A stretch of DNA of 38,008 nucleotides. It comes from a virus. Made by a program: the position numbers and the translations under genes. The notes beneath the pieces were generated by a model. That model saw only the letters and a program-made list of their open reading frames with translations. It was not told the DNA's origin and did not search any database. Positions 1 through 5,615 of this stretch are shown piece by piece (the stretch's first letter is position 1; each line of letters begins with the position of its first letter). The DNA lies in IMG/VR virus record IMGVR_UViG_3300027580_000007, positions 1-38,008 of that record. One strand, written 5' to 3'.

Positions 1-552
1 GAGGGCGGCGTCGTTTGCAACCTGAGCCGCTTCCTGCCTCTCGTCGGCCTGAGCGGTCTCGGCGTTGGCGGTCATGGCCGCGGCCTCGAAGGGATCGCCT
101 TCGCCGCTCGTGTCCCTCATGTGATCCCAGGTCCCAAGGATCTTGAAGAACTTGTATCCCTGCTCGTCCCGCTTATTGGGGACGACTGTATAATGCACGA
201 TCTCGCCGGTATCCTCGCGCACCCGGCTTCGCACGTAGCCCTGCAGGTGCATCCGGGCGACCTTATTGTTCTGGATTAGGTGCTTGCGAAAGAGGTCGGC
301 CAGCTCGTCGTAGAGCTGGACCCGGTGCCACGTGACGCCCTGATCCGAATTGACCGCCACGGATGTCTGAAACATGCGGGGCAGCGTCCTGTATTCCCCG
401 GATTGCTCGTCGTAGAACGTCTTTTCGGGGAAATACTTATTGTATTCAGGCCTTCCCGAACACACATTGGAGTATGTGCGCCACGTATAGTCGTCGCGGA
501 CCTCTTCCGTCATTGCCTGGATCATGCCGCTAGCGGTTCTTGCGATACTCAT
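1..552 (-). CDS. SSB-like single-stranded DNA-binding protein, partial at left edge
   Basis: This minus-strand frame is open from an ATG at 552 to the window edge (184 residues, stop not reached). AAGGAG lies 8 bases upstream of the ATG, which fixes the start. Residues about 50-125 follow the OB-fold pattern of bacterial SSB: the WHRV motif with a following L-x-DELADLFRKHL helix, then a K-V-x-x-x-LQGYVRSR strand, a TGE turn and HYTVVP. That is the order seen in SSB (WHRV, LAE..., V.EG.LRTR, G...YTT.V). The C-terminal part in view is Ala/Glu/Gln-rich and acidic, like the linker of an SSB. The expected role is coating single-stranded DNA during phage replication. It points away from the late operon, so it probably belongs to the early/replication block continuing to the left. 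The OB core is divergent, and the family call comes from pattern only. Confidence 0.7.
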   Translation of the reverse strand, partial: MSIARTASGMIQAMTEEVRDDYTWRTYSNVCSGRPEYNKYFPEKTFYDEQSGEYRTLPRMFQTSVAVNSDQGVTWHRVQLYDELADLFRKHLIQNNKVARMHLQGYVRSRVREDTGEIVHYTVVPNKRDEQGYKFFKILGTWDHMRDTSGEGDPFEAAAMTANAETAQADERQEAAQVANDAAL

Positions 553-599
553 GGTCAGTGCTCCTTGTGGTTTTGGTTGATGGTCACTGTTCCTTGGTT
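551..599 (-). repeat. Duplicated ribosome-binding/start region of the SSB-like gene
   Basis: On the minus strand the sequence AAGGAGCACTGACCATG at the SSB start is preceded, about 29 bases upstream, by AAGGAACAGTGACCATC. These 17 bases differ at three positions, including the last one, which turns ATG into ATC. This looks like a small duplication that left a dead copy of the translation start. Confidence 0.5.
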
Positions 600-879
600 A
601 GTGGCTGAGACAAACCTGGATCGGCGCTCACCCAGGCTAGTCACCCTTGTTGCAGGGATTCTTTGATCAAAGCCCTATGGCGAGTGGTCTTTGAATCTTG
701 CGGGTTAGCGATTAGAAAACGCGCCTGCCTGCCCAAGTGAAATAAATTGCACTCATTACATGAAGCACCTCCTATGGTTGGAATAGGAAAAAATGAAAAA
801 AAGATGAAAACGTGACCTAGAAACCTGTAAACAAAAAACATAGAGAAATGGACAATGAGCTTGATGGAAGGAAGAAAGA
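600..879. other. Gene-poor leader region with a start-stop mini-ORF
   Basis: No convincing gene is visible. On the minus strand a perfect AGGAGG (plus 768-773) sits 6 bases before ATG-TAA (761-756). This start-stop pair overlaps a second ATG (756) that opens a 14-codon frame ending at 712. Upstream of it lies the 17-base repeat shared with 1736-1752. A minus-strand frame of 66 codons crosses 641-841 but has no ribosome-binding site of its own. The segment could be an untranslated leader for the SSB-like gene or the remains of a decayed small gene. Confidence 0.4.
822..838. repeat. 17-bp repeat AACCTGTAAACAAAAAA, copy 1
   Basis: It is an exact copy of 1736-1752. Both copies lie upstream of minus-strand ribosome-binding sites (44 bases before the 1692 start; 60-66 bases before the AGGAGG-linked starts at 761 and 756). 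On the minus strand it reads TTTTTTGTTTACAGGTT. A promoter element or protein-binding site is plausible. Confidence 0.55.
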
Positions 880-975
880 ATGAATGATGGAGAGGTTGGT
901 GCGTTCTGGTCTTGGAGAGCTAGATCGTTTAGCGAGGAGGAATGGGGAGTGCTTGCAGGGTTAGGCCTAATTTAA
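880..975 (+). CDS. Possible 31-residue peptide, unknown function
   Basis: An ATG at 880 follows a purine-rich GGAAGGAAG about 5 bases upstream and opens 31 codons. The peptide is short, acidic in the middle and unusually rich in tryptophan (three W), with a hydrophobic C-terminus. It is the only plus-strand frame in the gene-poor region with a plausible ribosome-binding site. It stands alone and no family is recognised. It could easily be chance, so the call is weak. Confidence 0.25.
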   Translation: MNDGEVGAFWSWRARSFSEEEWGVLAGLGLI

Positions 976-1081
976 CCCCCAAAAGGAGCGCATCGCCCGA
1001 GGTGCAGCGTAGCACCATGCACTGAGCCCCGATTTGCATGGCATGAGCGTGGATCACGGTTACTTGAGCCTGCCGTTAGGG
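976..1081. other. Non-coding stretch with overlapping stem-loops
   Basis: Two perfect short stems overlap: GGTGC (1001-1005) with GCACC (1012-1016), and CCATGCA (1015-1021) with TGCATGG (1035-1041). Because they share bases 1015-1016 they cannot both form fully. No open frame with a ribosome-binding site crosses this stretch. It could be a small structured RNA, a leader or part of a replication or control site. Confidence 0.35.
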
Positions 1082-1123
1082 GCGTTGAGTGGGGAGCAAG
1101 AAGCGTTGAGCGGAGAGCAAGAA
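1082..1123. repeat. Two tandem 21-bp units
   Basis: Two adjacent 21-base units, each starting GCGTTGAG and ending GAGCAAGAA, differ at two positions. The next bases (GCGTAGAG) begin a third, decayed unit. The repeat is non-coding on both strands as far as can be seen. Confidence 0.7.
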
Positions 1124-1169
1124 GCGTAGAGTTGCTGCCTCGATGGTTGAGGCTGAATGGGGAAGGAGA

Positions 1170-1198
1170 GCCGCCCCGAGCTTGGGGGCCGGGGCGGC
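1170..1198. terminator. Strong GC hairpin downstream of the small minus-strand gene
   Basis: GCCGCCCC (1170-1177) pairs perfectly with GGGGCGGC (1191-1198) across a 13-base loop. It begins 6 bases beyond the stop of the 33-residue minus-strand gene, where a terminator would be expected. Neither side has a real T-run, so it may be a processing or pausing hairpin rather than a classic intrinsic terminator. Confidence 0.45.
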
Positions 1199-1203
1199 TT
1201 GGA

Positions 1204-1305
1204 TTATGATGAGATGGAGCGCGTTTTTCGCTTTATGCGCCAGATACGCAAGTCCGTTATCATTGCGTTCAGGACTTTGCGGATCTTTCGGGGAAGGCTT
1301 TTCAT
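1204..1305 (-). CDS. Small basic peptide (33 residues), unknown function
   Basis: On the minus strand GGGAGGA lies 7 bases before the ATG at 1305, and the frame ends at TAA 1206-1204. The peptide is strongly basic (R-K-I-R-K, W-R-I-K-R-K-T-R) and could bind nucleic acid, but no family is recognised. It follows the 117-residue gene by 33 bases in the same direction and is followed by a GC hairpin. This fits the last gene of a short minus-strand transcript. Confidence 0.5.
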   Translation of the reverse strand: MKSLPRKIRKVLNAMITDLRIWRIKRKTRSISS

Positions 1306-1338
1306 TGTCTATCCTCCCTGTTCTTTGTTCCTTGTGGC

Positions 1339-1692
1339 TTAATACCCGGCTTGTCGCTTCAAGTTGGCATTGCGAGCTGCGCGTTGCTTCGCGTTGTGCC
1401 ATTTCTCCAGCCTTTCCAGCTCGTCGTATGTGAGGGTGCGGATCAGGCCGTTGTCGTTCCTGCGAAGGAGCCCGATGCAAAACGAGTCGTTCATAATGAT
1501 CTTGATCGTGCCCAGACTGCAGGGGAAGAGAACGCTTGTCGCTTCCCGAGCCACGAAGAACCCGTCCAGGAAGGCTTCGCCGCGCTTGGCGTTGTTGTAA
1601 TAGAGCCCCGATGCTTGCCTTGGCAGGACGCTCTTGCCCGTGGCTGGATGCACTTGCCTACCAAACACTTCGCATTCGCCAACCTGTGTCAT
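1339..1692 (-). CDS. Small phage protein of unknown function (117 residues)
   Basis: The ATG at 1692 is preceded by AAGGAGG at ideal spacing (6 bases), so translation is likely. The protein has no membrane segment. Its N-terminal half has YYNNAKRGEAFLDGFFVAR and an SLGTIKIIMNDSF stretch. Its C-terminus is basic and helical (LERLEKWHNAKQRAARNANLKRQ). No domain is recognised; the basic helix could contact nucleic acid. It is the first gene of the minus-strand block and lies directly under the operator-like cluster at 1700-1783, so an early or lysogeny-linked role is possible. The frame on the opposite strand over the same bases lacks a ribosome-binding site and looks like a shadow. Confidence 0.6.
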   Translation of the reverse strand: MTQVGECEVFGRQVHPATGKSVLPRQASGLYYNNAKRGEAFLDGFFVAREATSVLFPCSLGTIKIIMNDSFCIGLLRRNDNGLIRTLTYDELERLEKWHNAKQRAARNANLKRQAGY

Positions 1693-1699
1693 GTCCGTC

Positions 1700-1783
1700 C
1701 TCCTTGGAGATAGGGGTTGAATTGATTACCCCTGCAACCTGTAAACAAAAAAATTGCGCTACTCTCCAAGGTGATAGGGGTAT
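1700..1783. promoter_or_regulatory. Operator-like cluster of AGGGGT half-sites upstream of the minus-strand gene
   Basis: AGGGGT (1712-1717) faces ACCCCT (1728-1733) as a perfect inverted repeat with a 10-base spacer. A third copy, AGGGGTAT, is at 1776-1783. The surrounding 19 bases at 1700-1718 and 1764-1782 form a direct repeat (CTCC..GG.GATAGGGGT) exactly 64 bases apart. On the minus strand the inverted repeat encloses TAATCA, a possible -10 for the 117-residue gene. This is the layout expected for a repressor binding at a promoter. Confidence 0.5.
1736..1752. repeat. 17-bp repeat AACCTGTAAACAAAAAA, copy 2
   Basis: It matches 822-838 exactly and lies between two of the AGGGGT half-sites, 44 bases upstream of the start of the 117-residue minus-strand gene. 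This placement suggests a promoter or regulator-binding element used twice in the minus-strand block. Confidence 0.55.
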
Positions 1784-2133
1784 GGCTCACGATCCCTCTT
1801 CACTCAGCACGCAGCAAGCACTCAACAGCGTAGCTCCTCGTGCTCACCTGCCGGTGGCAGGGTATCTACCCATCCCCCTCCCCCCTAATGAAGGTGACGG
1901 GGGCCCCATACCCCTAAAGGGTATAATATATACGCCCATGCAAATACGCTTCATTTTCCCGCCCGATCTCCCCTATTCCATGGATCGGAGTCCCATTTCC
2001 CTTATGAGTCCCGCAGATTACGGGGGTTATTGTGTGTGGTGTGACGGTTTAAAAAGCGGCGTGGTAGATATGTCGTAAGAGGAAGGACAAAGGTAGGGAC
2101 AAGGAAGGCAATTCAAGGAAAACGAAGAACCTC
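1784..2133. other. Gene-free leader ahead of the late genes
   Basis: No supported gene lies here. A plus-strand frame crosses it but has no ribosome-binding site and a low-complexity, Pro/Ser-rich product. The stretch holds the TATAAT-type promoter with its inverted repeat (1908-1927), then about 200 bases of leader that become purine-rich just before the terminase start. The packaging (cos or pac) site and a small-terminase gene might be expected near here. Neither can be identified. Confidence 0.4.
1908..1927 (+). promoter_or_regulatory. Probable late-operon promoter with overlapping operator
   Basis: A perfect TATAAT sits at 1922-1927. The inverted repeat ATACCC (1908-1913) / GGGTAT (1919-1924) overlaps it. 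ATACCCCT at 1908-1915 is the exact reverse complement of AGGGGTAT at 1776-1783. No convincing -35 box is seen at 16-18 bases (the region is GGGGCC), so an activator may be needed. It points towards the terminase gene about 200 bases downstream. Confidence 0.45.
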
Positions 2134-3723
2134 ATGTCGTTAGCAAACATCTGGATGCCGCAGCCCGGGCCCCAGGCCCTGGCCGTGACCTGTCCCGGCG
2201 ATCAGATCTTTTTTGGTGGCGCACGTGGAGGTGGAAAAACAGACTGCGCGATCGGCCGACAGATCACGGGGGCCATGGAACACGGCCATGCGTGGAACGG
2301 CCTTTTCGTGCGGAAGAACTACAAGCATTTCGGCGAGCTTCGCCGCCGGATCGACGAGCTGATCCGCAAGGGGCTTCCGGCGAAGCGCACGGGAGGCCCG
2401 AGCCAGACGAACTACGTCTATTTTGAGAACGGGGCGATCATCACCCTGACGGCGATCCAGCTTGCGGAGCAGCTCGATTTCTTCATGGGGCATCAGTATA
2501 CCGAGCTTTCCGTGGAAGAGGCCCCGACCATCCCCTTCATCGACCGCTTGATCGACGAGCTGAACGGCTGTCTTCGCTCGCCGCACGGGGTCAAGTGCAC
2601 CATGTTCCTGACAGGCAACCCGGGCGGACCAGGGCACAACTACGTCAAGTCCAAGTTCATCTCCCCCGCGCCGGAGGGCGGGGTTCCGATCAAGGAGCAC
2701 GAGAACTCCGACACCAAGGTCTTCATCCCGAGTAACGTCGAGGACAACAAGATCCTCATCGAGAACGACCCCAGGTATAAGCAGAAGCTGGAGTCGATCG
2801 AGGATCCCATGCTTCGCCGGGCATGGCTGCTTGGCGATTGGGACGTGGTGCTTGGCGGCTTCTTTGACGATATATGGAACCGGTCCAAGCATCGCATGGT
2901 GCTACCCTACTTCCGGCCCCCCAAGCATTGGGACCGGATCGTCGGCTTTGATTGGGGCTCTGCCCGGCCGTTTTCCGTTGGCTGGTATGCAGTCAGCGGC
3001 GGGGAGTATGTGCCGGATCTTGGCCGGGCGCTCCCGCGTGGGTCACTCGTCCGGTATTTTGAGTGGTATGGCTGCGTGAAGGATAGGCCGAATACGGGGC
3101 TTCGCATGGAGTCCATGGCGGTCGCCGAGCATATCTTGGAATTGGAGCGGCGGCACGGTCTGCTAGGTAGCGGCGCTCCTGACCGAATCGCGGACCCGGC
3201 GATCTTTAAGCAGGACGACGGCCCTTCCACGGCTGAAAAGATGGCCGAGGCGGGTGTGGTCTGGCGGCGTGGGGAGAACAAGCGGATCCCCGGATGGGAT
3301 CTGGTGCGCTCTTACATGCGCGGGGAGATGACGGATTGGGAGGTCATGGAGACCGAGGACAACGAGCGGATCGTCTACAACGCGGTCTTTGAACCGCATT
3401 TCTACATTACGGAAAACTGCAAATCATGGATCAGAACGGTTCCCGTCTTGGAACGCGACGAGAAGGACCCCGAGGACGTGGACACCACGGGCGAGGATCA
3501 CGTCGCGGACGAGACCCGGTATGTCTGCGCCTCCCGTCCGGGTAAGGGCACATCGAATTTTGACGAAGTGATCCCGAAGACGCCGATGGAGCTGGAGCAC
3601 GAGGAGATCGCCGCGATCAGCGGGGATGCGGACGATCTGGAGCTCCCGGCATCTGCGTCCATTGAGGGGATCGACCCTGGCAAGGACTGCATCACGGCGC
3701 AGGATCAGGCGTTTTGGATCTAG
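2134..3723 (+). CDS. Terminase large subunit (DNA-packaging ATPase/nuclease)
   Basis: This 529-residue protein has both halves of a TerL motor. The Walker A motif is GGARGGGKTD (residues 28-37), and the Walker B-like YTELSVEEAP is at 122-131. A TGNPGG coupling motif follows at 160-165. The nuclease half has GFDWG (D273), RIADPAIF (D354) and EDHVADETRY (D455/D459) as likely metal-binding acids. TerL pumps DNA into the procapsid through the portal and cuts genome units from concatemers. The length is normal for the family. The ribosome-binding site is a loose purine stretch (AAGGAAAACGAAG). It is the first late gene after the control region. No small-terminase gene is recognisable before it. 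Confidence 0.95.
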   Translation: MSLANIWMPQPGPQALAVTCPGDQIFFGGARGGGKTDCAIGRQITGAMEHGHAWNGLFVRKNYKHFGELRRRIDELIRKGLPAKRTGGPSQTNYVYFENGAIITLTAIQLAEQLDFFMGHQYTELSVEEAPTIPFIDRLIDELNGCLRSPHGVKCTMFLTGNPGGPGHNYVKSKFISPAPEGGVPIKEHENSDTKVFIPSNVEDNKILIENDPRYKQKLESIEDPMLRRAWLLGDWDVVLGGFFDDIWNRSKHRMVLPYFRPPKHWDRIVGFDWGSARPFSVGWYAVSGGEYVPDLGRALPRGSLVRYFEWYGCVKDRPNTGLRMESMAVAEHILELERRHGLLGSGAPDRIADPAIFKQDDGPSTAEKMAEAGVVWRRGENKRIPGWDLVRSYMRGEMTDWEVMETEDNERIVYNAVFEPHFYITENCKSWIRTVPVLERDEKDPEDVDTTGEDHVADETRYVCASRPGKGTSNFDEVIPKTPMELEHEEIAAISGDADDLELPASASIEGIDPGKDCITAQDQAFWI

Positions 3724-3764
3724 ATTGAAGAGCGGGGCGCGATTTGTATCACCAAAATGCAGGG

Positions 3765-3791
3765 TTTACAGTTAAATCATGATCATATAGT
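3765..3791 (+). promoter_or_regulatory. Possible internal promoter before the AT-rich insert
   Basis: TTTACA (3765-3770) and TATAGT (3786-3791) resemble -35 and -10 boxes but are only 15 bases apart. They lie in an AT-rich gap just before the 112-residue membrane-protein gene. A private promoter would fit a late-acquired cargo gene. Confidence 0.3.
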
Positions 3792-3808
3792 AACAAGGAA
3801 TTTTTTTT

Positions 3809-4147
3809 ATGGAAACAAGAACTTTACTGTTGATAGCTGTTGCACTTGGTTATGTTAACGCAATTTTCACACTTTTGGGAGTAGGACTGGGGGGCTATCT
3901 CGTGCATCGGACAAAGCGTGAACCTTACGAAACGCTATTCACTAAGATGGAGTCTCCAGGATCTGGAATTGCTGCAACTGATTATGAGCCAACACAATCA
4001 AATCCTTTCATAGGAGAAGAGGAGGGTAAATGCGTGTTAGGATCTGAAGTTTCACAATACAATCAACAGTTCTTGAGACAATACAAAGAGGACCACCCTA
4101 CATTTGTTACTGACTGTGAACATTCAGGAGAGGAGGACCATGAGTAG
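3809..4147 (+). CDS. Small membrane-anchored protein, unknown function (possible moron)
   Basis: The start ATG at 3809 follows AAGGAA and a run of eight T. The 112-residue product has one N-terminal hydrophobic segment (about residues 5-31, Gly-rich, LLLIAVALGYVNAIF then LLGVGLGGYLV). It is followed by a basic HRTKR and a hydrophilic acidic tail with two Cys, so a single-pass anchor with a cytoplasmic tail is likely. The gene is clearly AT-richer than the terminase and portal genes. With its own promoter-like sequence it looks like an inserted accessory gene rather than part of the packaging machine. A role in superinfection exclusion or holin control would be a guess. Confidence 0.65.
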   Translation: METRTLLLIAVALGYVNAIFTLLGVGLGGYLVHRTKREPYETLFTKMESPGSGIAATDYEPTQSNPFIGEEEGKCVLGSEVSQYNQQFLRQYKEDHPTFVTDCEHSGEEDHE

Positions 4148-4169
4148 GGTAGCGTAAAGGAGAGGAGAG

Positions 4170-4940
4170 ATGACCTATGAAAAAGAATCCAGATATTTTT
4201 CTTATCCTGATGACAATGCAAACGATCCTTACGCTCGAATGGAAGCGGACGCAAAACGAAGAATTCAGTTTATAAAATCGAATATTCCTTTTTGGTGCAA
4301 TAGAAAAAATGAGACAATCACACCAAAGGCTTGTGCTCTTCGACATGAAGACGAGGAAGACCACGAATATTGTGCAATGTGTTGTTCTTTTGGAAGAGAA
4401 GCTAATCGAATTTTTCCTCCGAAGCCGCCAGAGAGCCAGTTTTTATCCAGTTTGAGAGAGATTGCAGAAGAGGAAAAGGGAAAATCACAAGAACAGGACC
4501 ACAAGATGAGTGATATTCCAGTAGCTGAAAGAGAAACTCGACCAATTTCTCTTGAAGCGTTTAATTTCAGGCCGCACAACCCTGGTGAAGTAAGTTGCGG
4601 CTGGAGACCTTCAAGCCCTAGTGTTACCTTGGCCGCGAATGTTCTCTACATTAACTCAGCCTCTATAAAGAAATTCCATCTTGAGCACCGTCAGCTTGTA
4701 TCCCTGCACTTTGATCCGGAAAAAAGGGCGTTCCTCCTCGACTTTTCCGACGATCAGCCTCCACATCTTCAACTGCGAGTGACCCACCGCAAGGGCGGCG
4801 ATGCCAAAGTCTCCTTGCGTGGCTTCCGCCGCAAGTTTCATTTCGACCTTGAGGGCAAATATAAGGTTGCCCTGTTTGATACAGTGCAGAATAAGATGCT
4901 TATCTTGCTGGACGAAGAAAAAATCAATGGAGATGTCTGA
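4170..4940 (+). CDS. Protein of unknown function with Cys cluster and beta-rich C-terminal half
   Basis: GGAGAGGAGAG before the ATG supports this start, and the product has 256 residues. The N-terminal part has Cys at 43, 55, 68, 71 and 72 with nearby His and acidic residues, a possible metal site (ending C-x-x-C-C). The C-terminal half (about 140-256) is rich in beta-hairpin-like segments, such as LVSLHFDPEKRAFLLDF and KVALFDTVQNKMLILL. This resembles a class of small hypothetical proteins with paired 'value, D-x-E-x-x, value' hairpins, but I cannot name the family. The first 400 bases are AT-rich and the last 350 GC-rich. The gene may therefore be a join between an inserted 5' part and a resident 3' part. 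Its stop overlaps the next start (TGATG). Confidence 0.7.
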   Translation: MTYEKESRYFSYPDDNANDPYARMEADAKRRIQFIKSNIPFWCNRKNETITPKACALRHEDEEDHEYCAMCCSFGREANRIFPPKPPESQFLSSLREIAEEEKGKSQEQDHKMSDIPVAERETRPISLEAFNFRPHNPGEVSCGWRPSSPSVTLAANVLYINSASIKKFHLEHRQLVSLHFDPEKRAFLLDFSDDQPPHLQLRVTHRKGGDAKVSLRGFRRKFHFDLEGKYKVALFDTVQNKMLILLDEEKINGDV

Positions 4941-5392
4941 TGGTATACGGAATCCTTATGTGTTCGACATGCGGGGGGAAGTATCACGAGGTCAAAGCGT
5001 ACAAATACGATCCTGACAAGCGCCCCAACGGGACATGGTTCCAGCTCCTTCACGTCTATCGCAGGGATTGTTGGGGTTCCTTTCCGGAGAACGACCCGGC
5101 CATTTCCGGGGCTGATCTCGCCTGTCCCGCCTGCGGCTCGGCCTACATGAACATCCACAATCGGATTACATGGCACGACGGCGACGAGAACATCGCCCGT
5201 GGCCGAGGGCCGGAGGCGTTCAAGGCACTGACCGCAAAGCCAAAACCGATTGGTGCGGAGTATTCGCCAGACTTTGACTTCTTCATCGAGCAGCAAACGG
5301 ACCCCTTCGCCCAGATGGGCAGGATAACCGCCGCGGCCAAGGCGACGAACCCCCATGTGAAAAAGAAGAAGGGCAAAGGCAAGAAGGCATGA
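4940..5392 (+). CDS. Zinc-ribbon-like phage protein (150 residues), unknown function
   Basis: The start overlaps the previous stop (TGATG), which indicates translational coupling. Two CxxC pairs (C8/C11 and C62/C65) make a plausible zinc ribbon, with an extra Cys at 44. The C-terminus is strongly basic (KKKKGKGKKA). Such ribbons often bind nucleic acid or act as small adaptors. Lying between terminase and portal, a packaging accessory role is possible but unproven. Codon use and GC match the core late genes, unlike the AT-rich insert upstream. The stop overlaps the next start (ATGA). Confidence 0.7.
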   Translation: MVYGILMCSTCGGKYHEVKAYKYDPDKRPNGTWFQLLHVYRRDCWGSFPENDPAISGADLACPACGSAYMNIHNRITWHDGDENIARGRGPEAFKALTAKPKPIGAEYSPDFDFFIEQQTDPFAQMGRITAAAKATNPHVKKKKGKGKKA

Positions 5393-5526
5393 GTGACAAG
5401 CACGGCAAGTCCGACCGTGATCTCAAGCTCGATGCGCTCATTGCCGCCCTGATTCGGATCTTTGGCTTTGGAAAATCCATGCTGGAGAAGGTCCGGGACG
5501 GGGAATACAACAAGATCCACAACTAG
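5389..5526 (+). CDS. Small protein (45 residues), unknown function
   Basis: The ATG overlaps the preceding TGA (ATGA), so it is probably translated by re-initiation. The product has a charged N-terminus and an amphipathic hydrophobic helix (LDALIAALIRIFGFGKSMLE), then a polar tail. It could be a small accessory protein of the packaging machine, but no family is recognised. It is the last gene before the hairpin that precedes the portal gene. Confidence 0.55.
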   Translation: MSDKHGKSDRDLKLDALIAALIRIFGFGKSMLEKVRDGEYNKIHN

Positions 5527-5573
5527 GCACTCGCCCCCGGGCAGCGCCGCTCATATTTCAAGGCAGCGCCGAC

Positions 5574-5615
5574 AAGGCCTCGCTTGGATAGATTCTTATC
5601 CGACGAGGCTTTTTT
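5574..5615 (+). terminator. Terminator-like hairpin that also covers the portal ribosome-binding site
   Basis: AAGGCCTCG (5574-5582) pairs with CGAGGCTTT (5604-5612) through one G-U. The stem continues inward as GGATA (5586-5590) with TATCC (5597-5601) around a 6-base loop, and a T-run ends at 5615. This has the form of an intrinsic terminator. The portal ATG begins at 5616, directly after the T-run. The only SD candidate, GAGG (5605-5608), lies inside the 3' arm. The element could therefore damp transcription, translation or both. Confidence 0.75.

Noticed and set aside
1076-1480. Minus-strand frame of 134 codons
   Set aside because: It overlaps two frames with excellent ribosome-binding sites (1339-1692 and 1204-1305), crosses the tandem repeats and GC hairpin, and lacks its own ribosome-binding site.
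2062-2073. TGGTAGATATGT, also present at 37326-37337, as a possible pair of attachment cores
   Set aside because: Exact 12-base matches between two places are expected many times by chance in 38 kb, and the left copy lies inside the phage control region, not at an element end.
1536-2078. Plus-strand frame of 180 codons before the terminase
   Set aside because: It overlaps a better-supported minus-strand gene and the operator/promoter region, has no ribosome-binding site and gives a Pro/Ser-rich product without resemblance to a small terminase.
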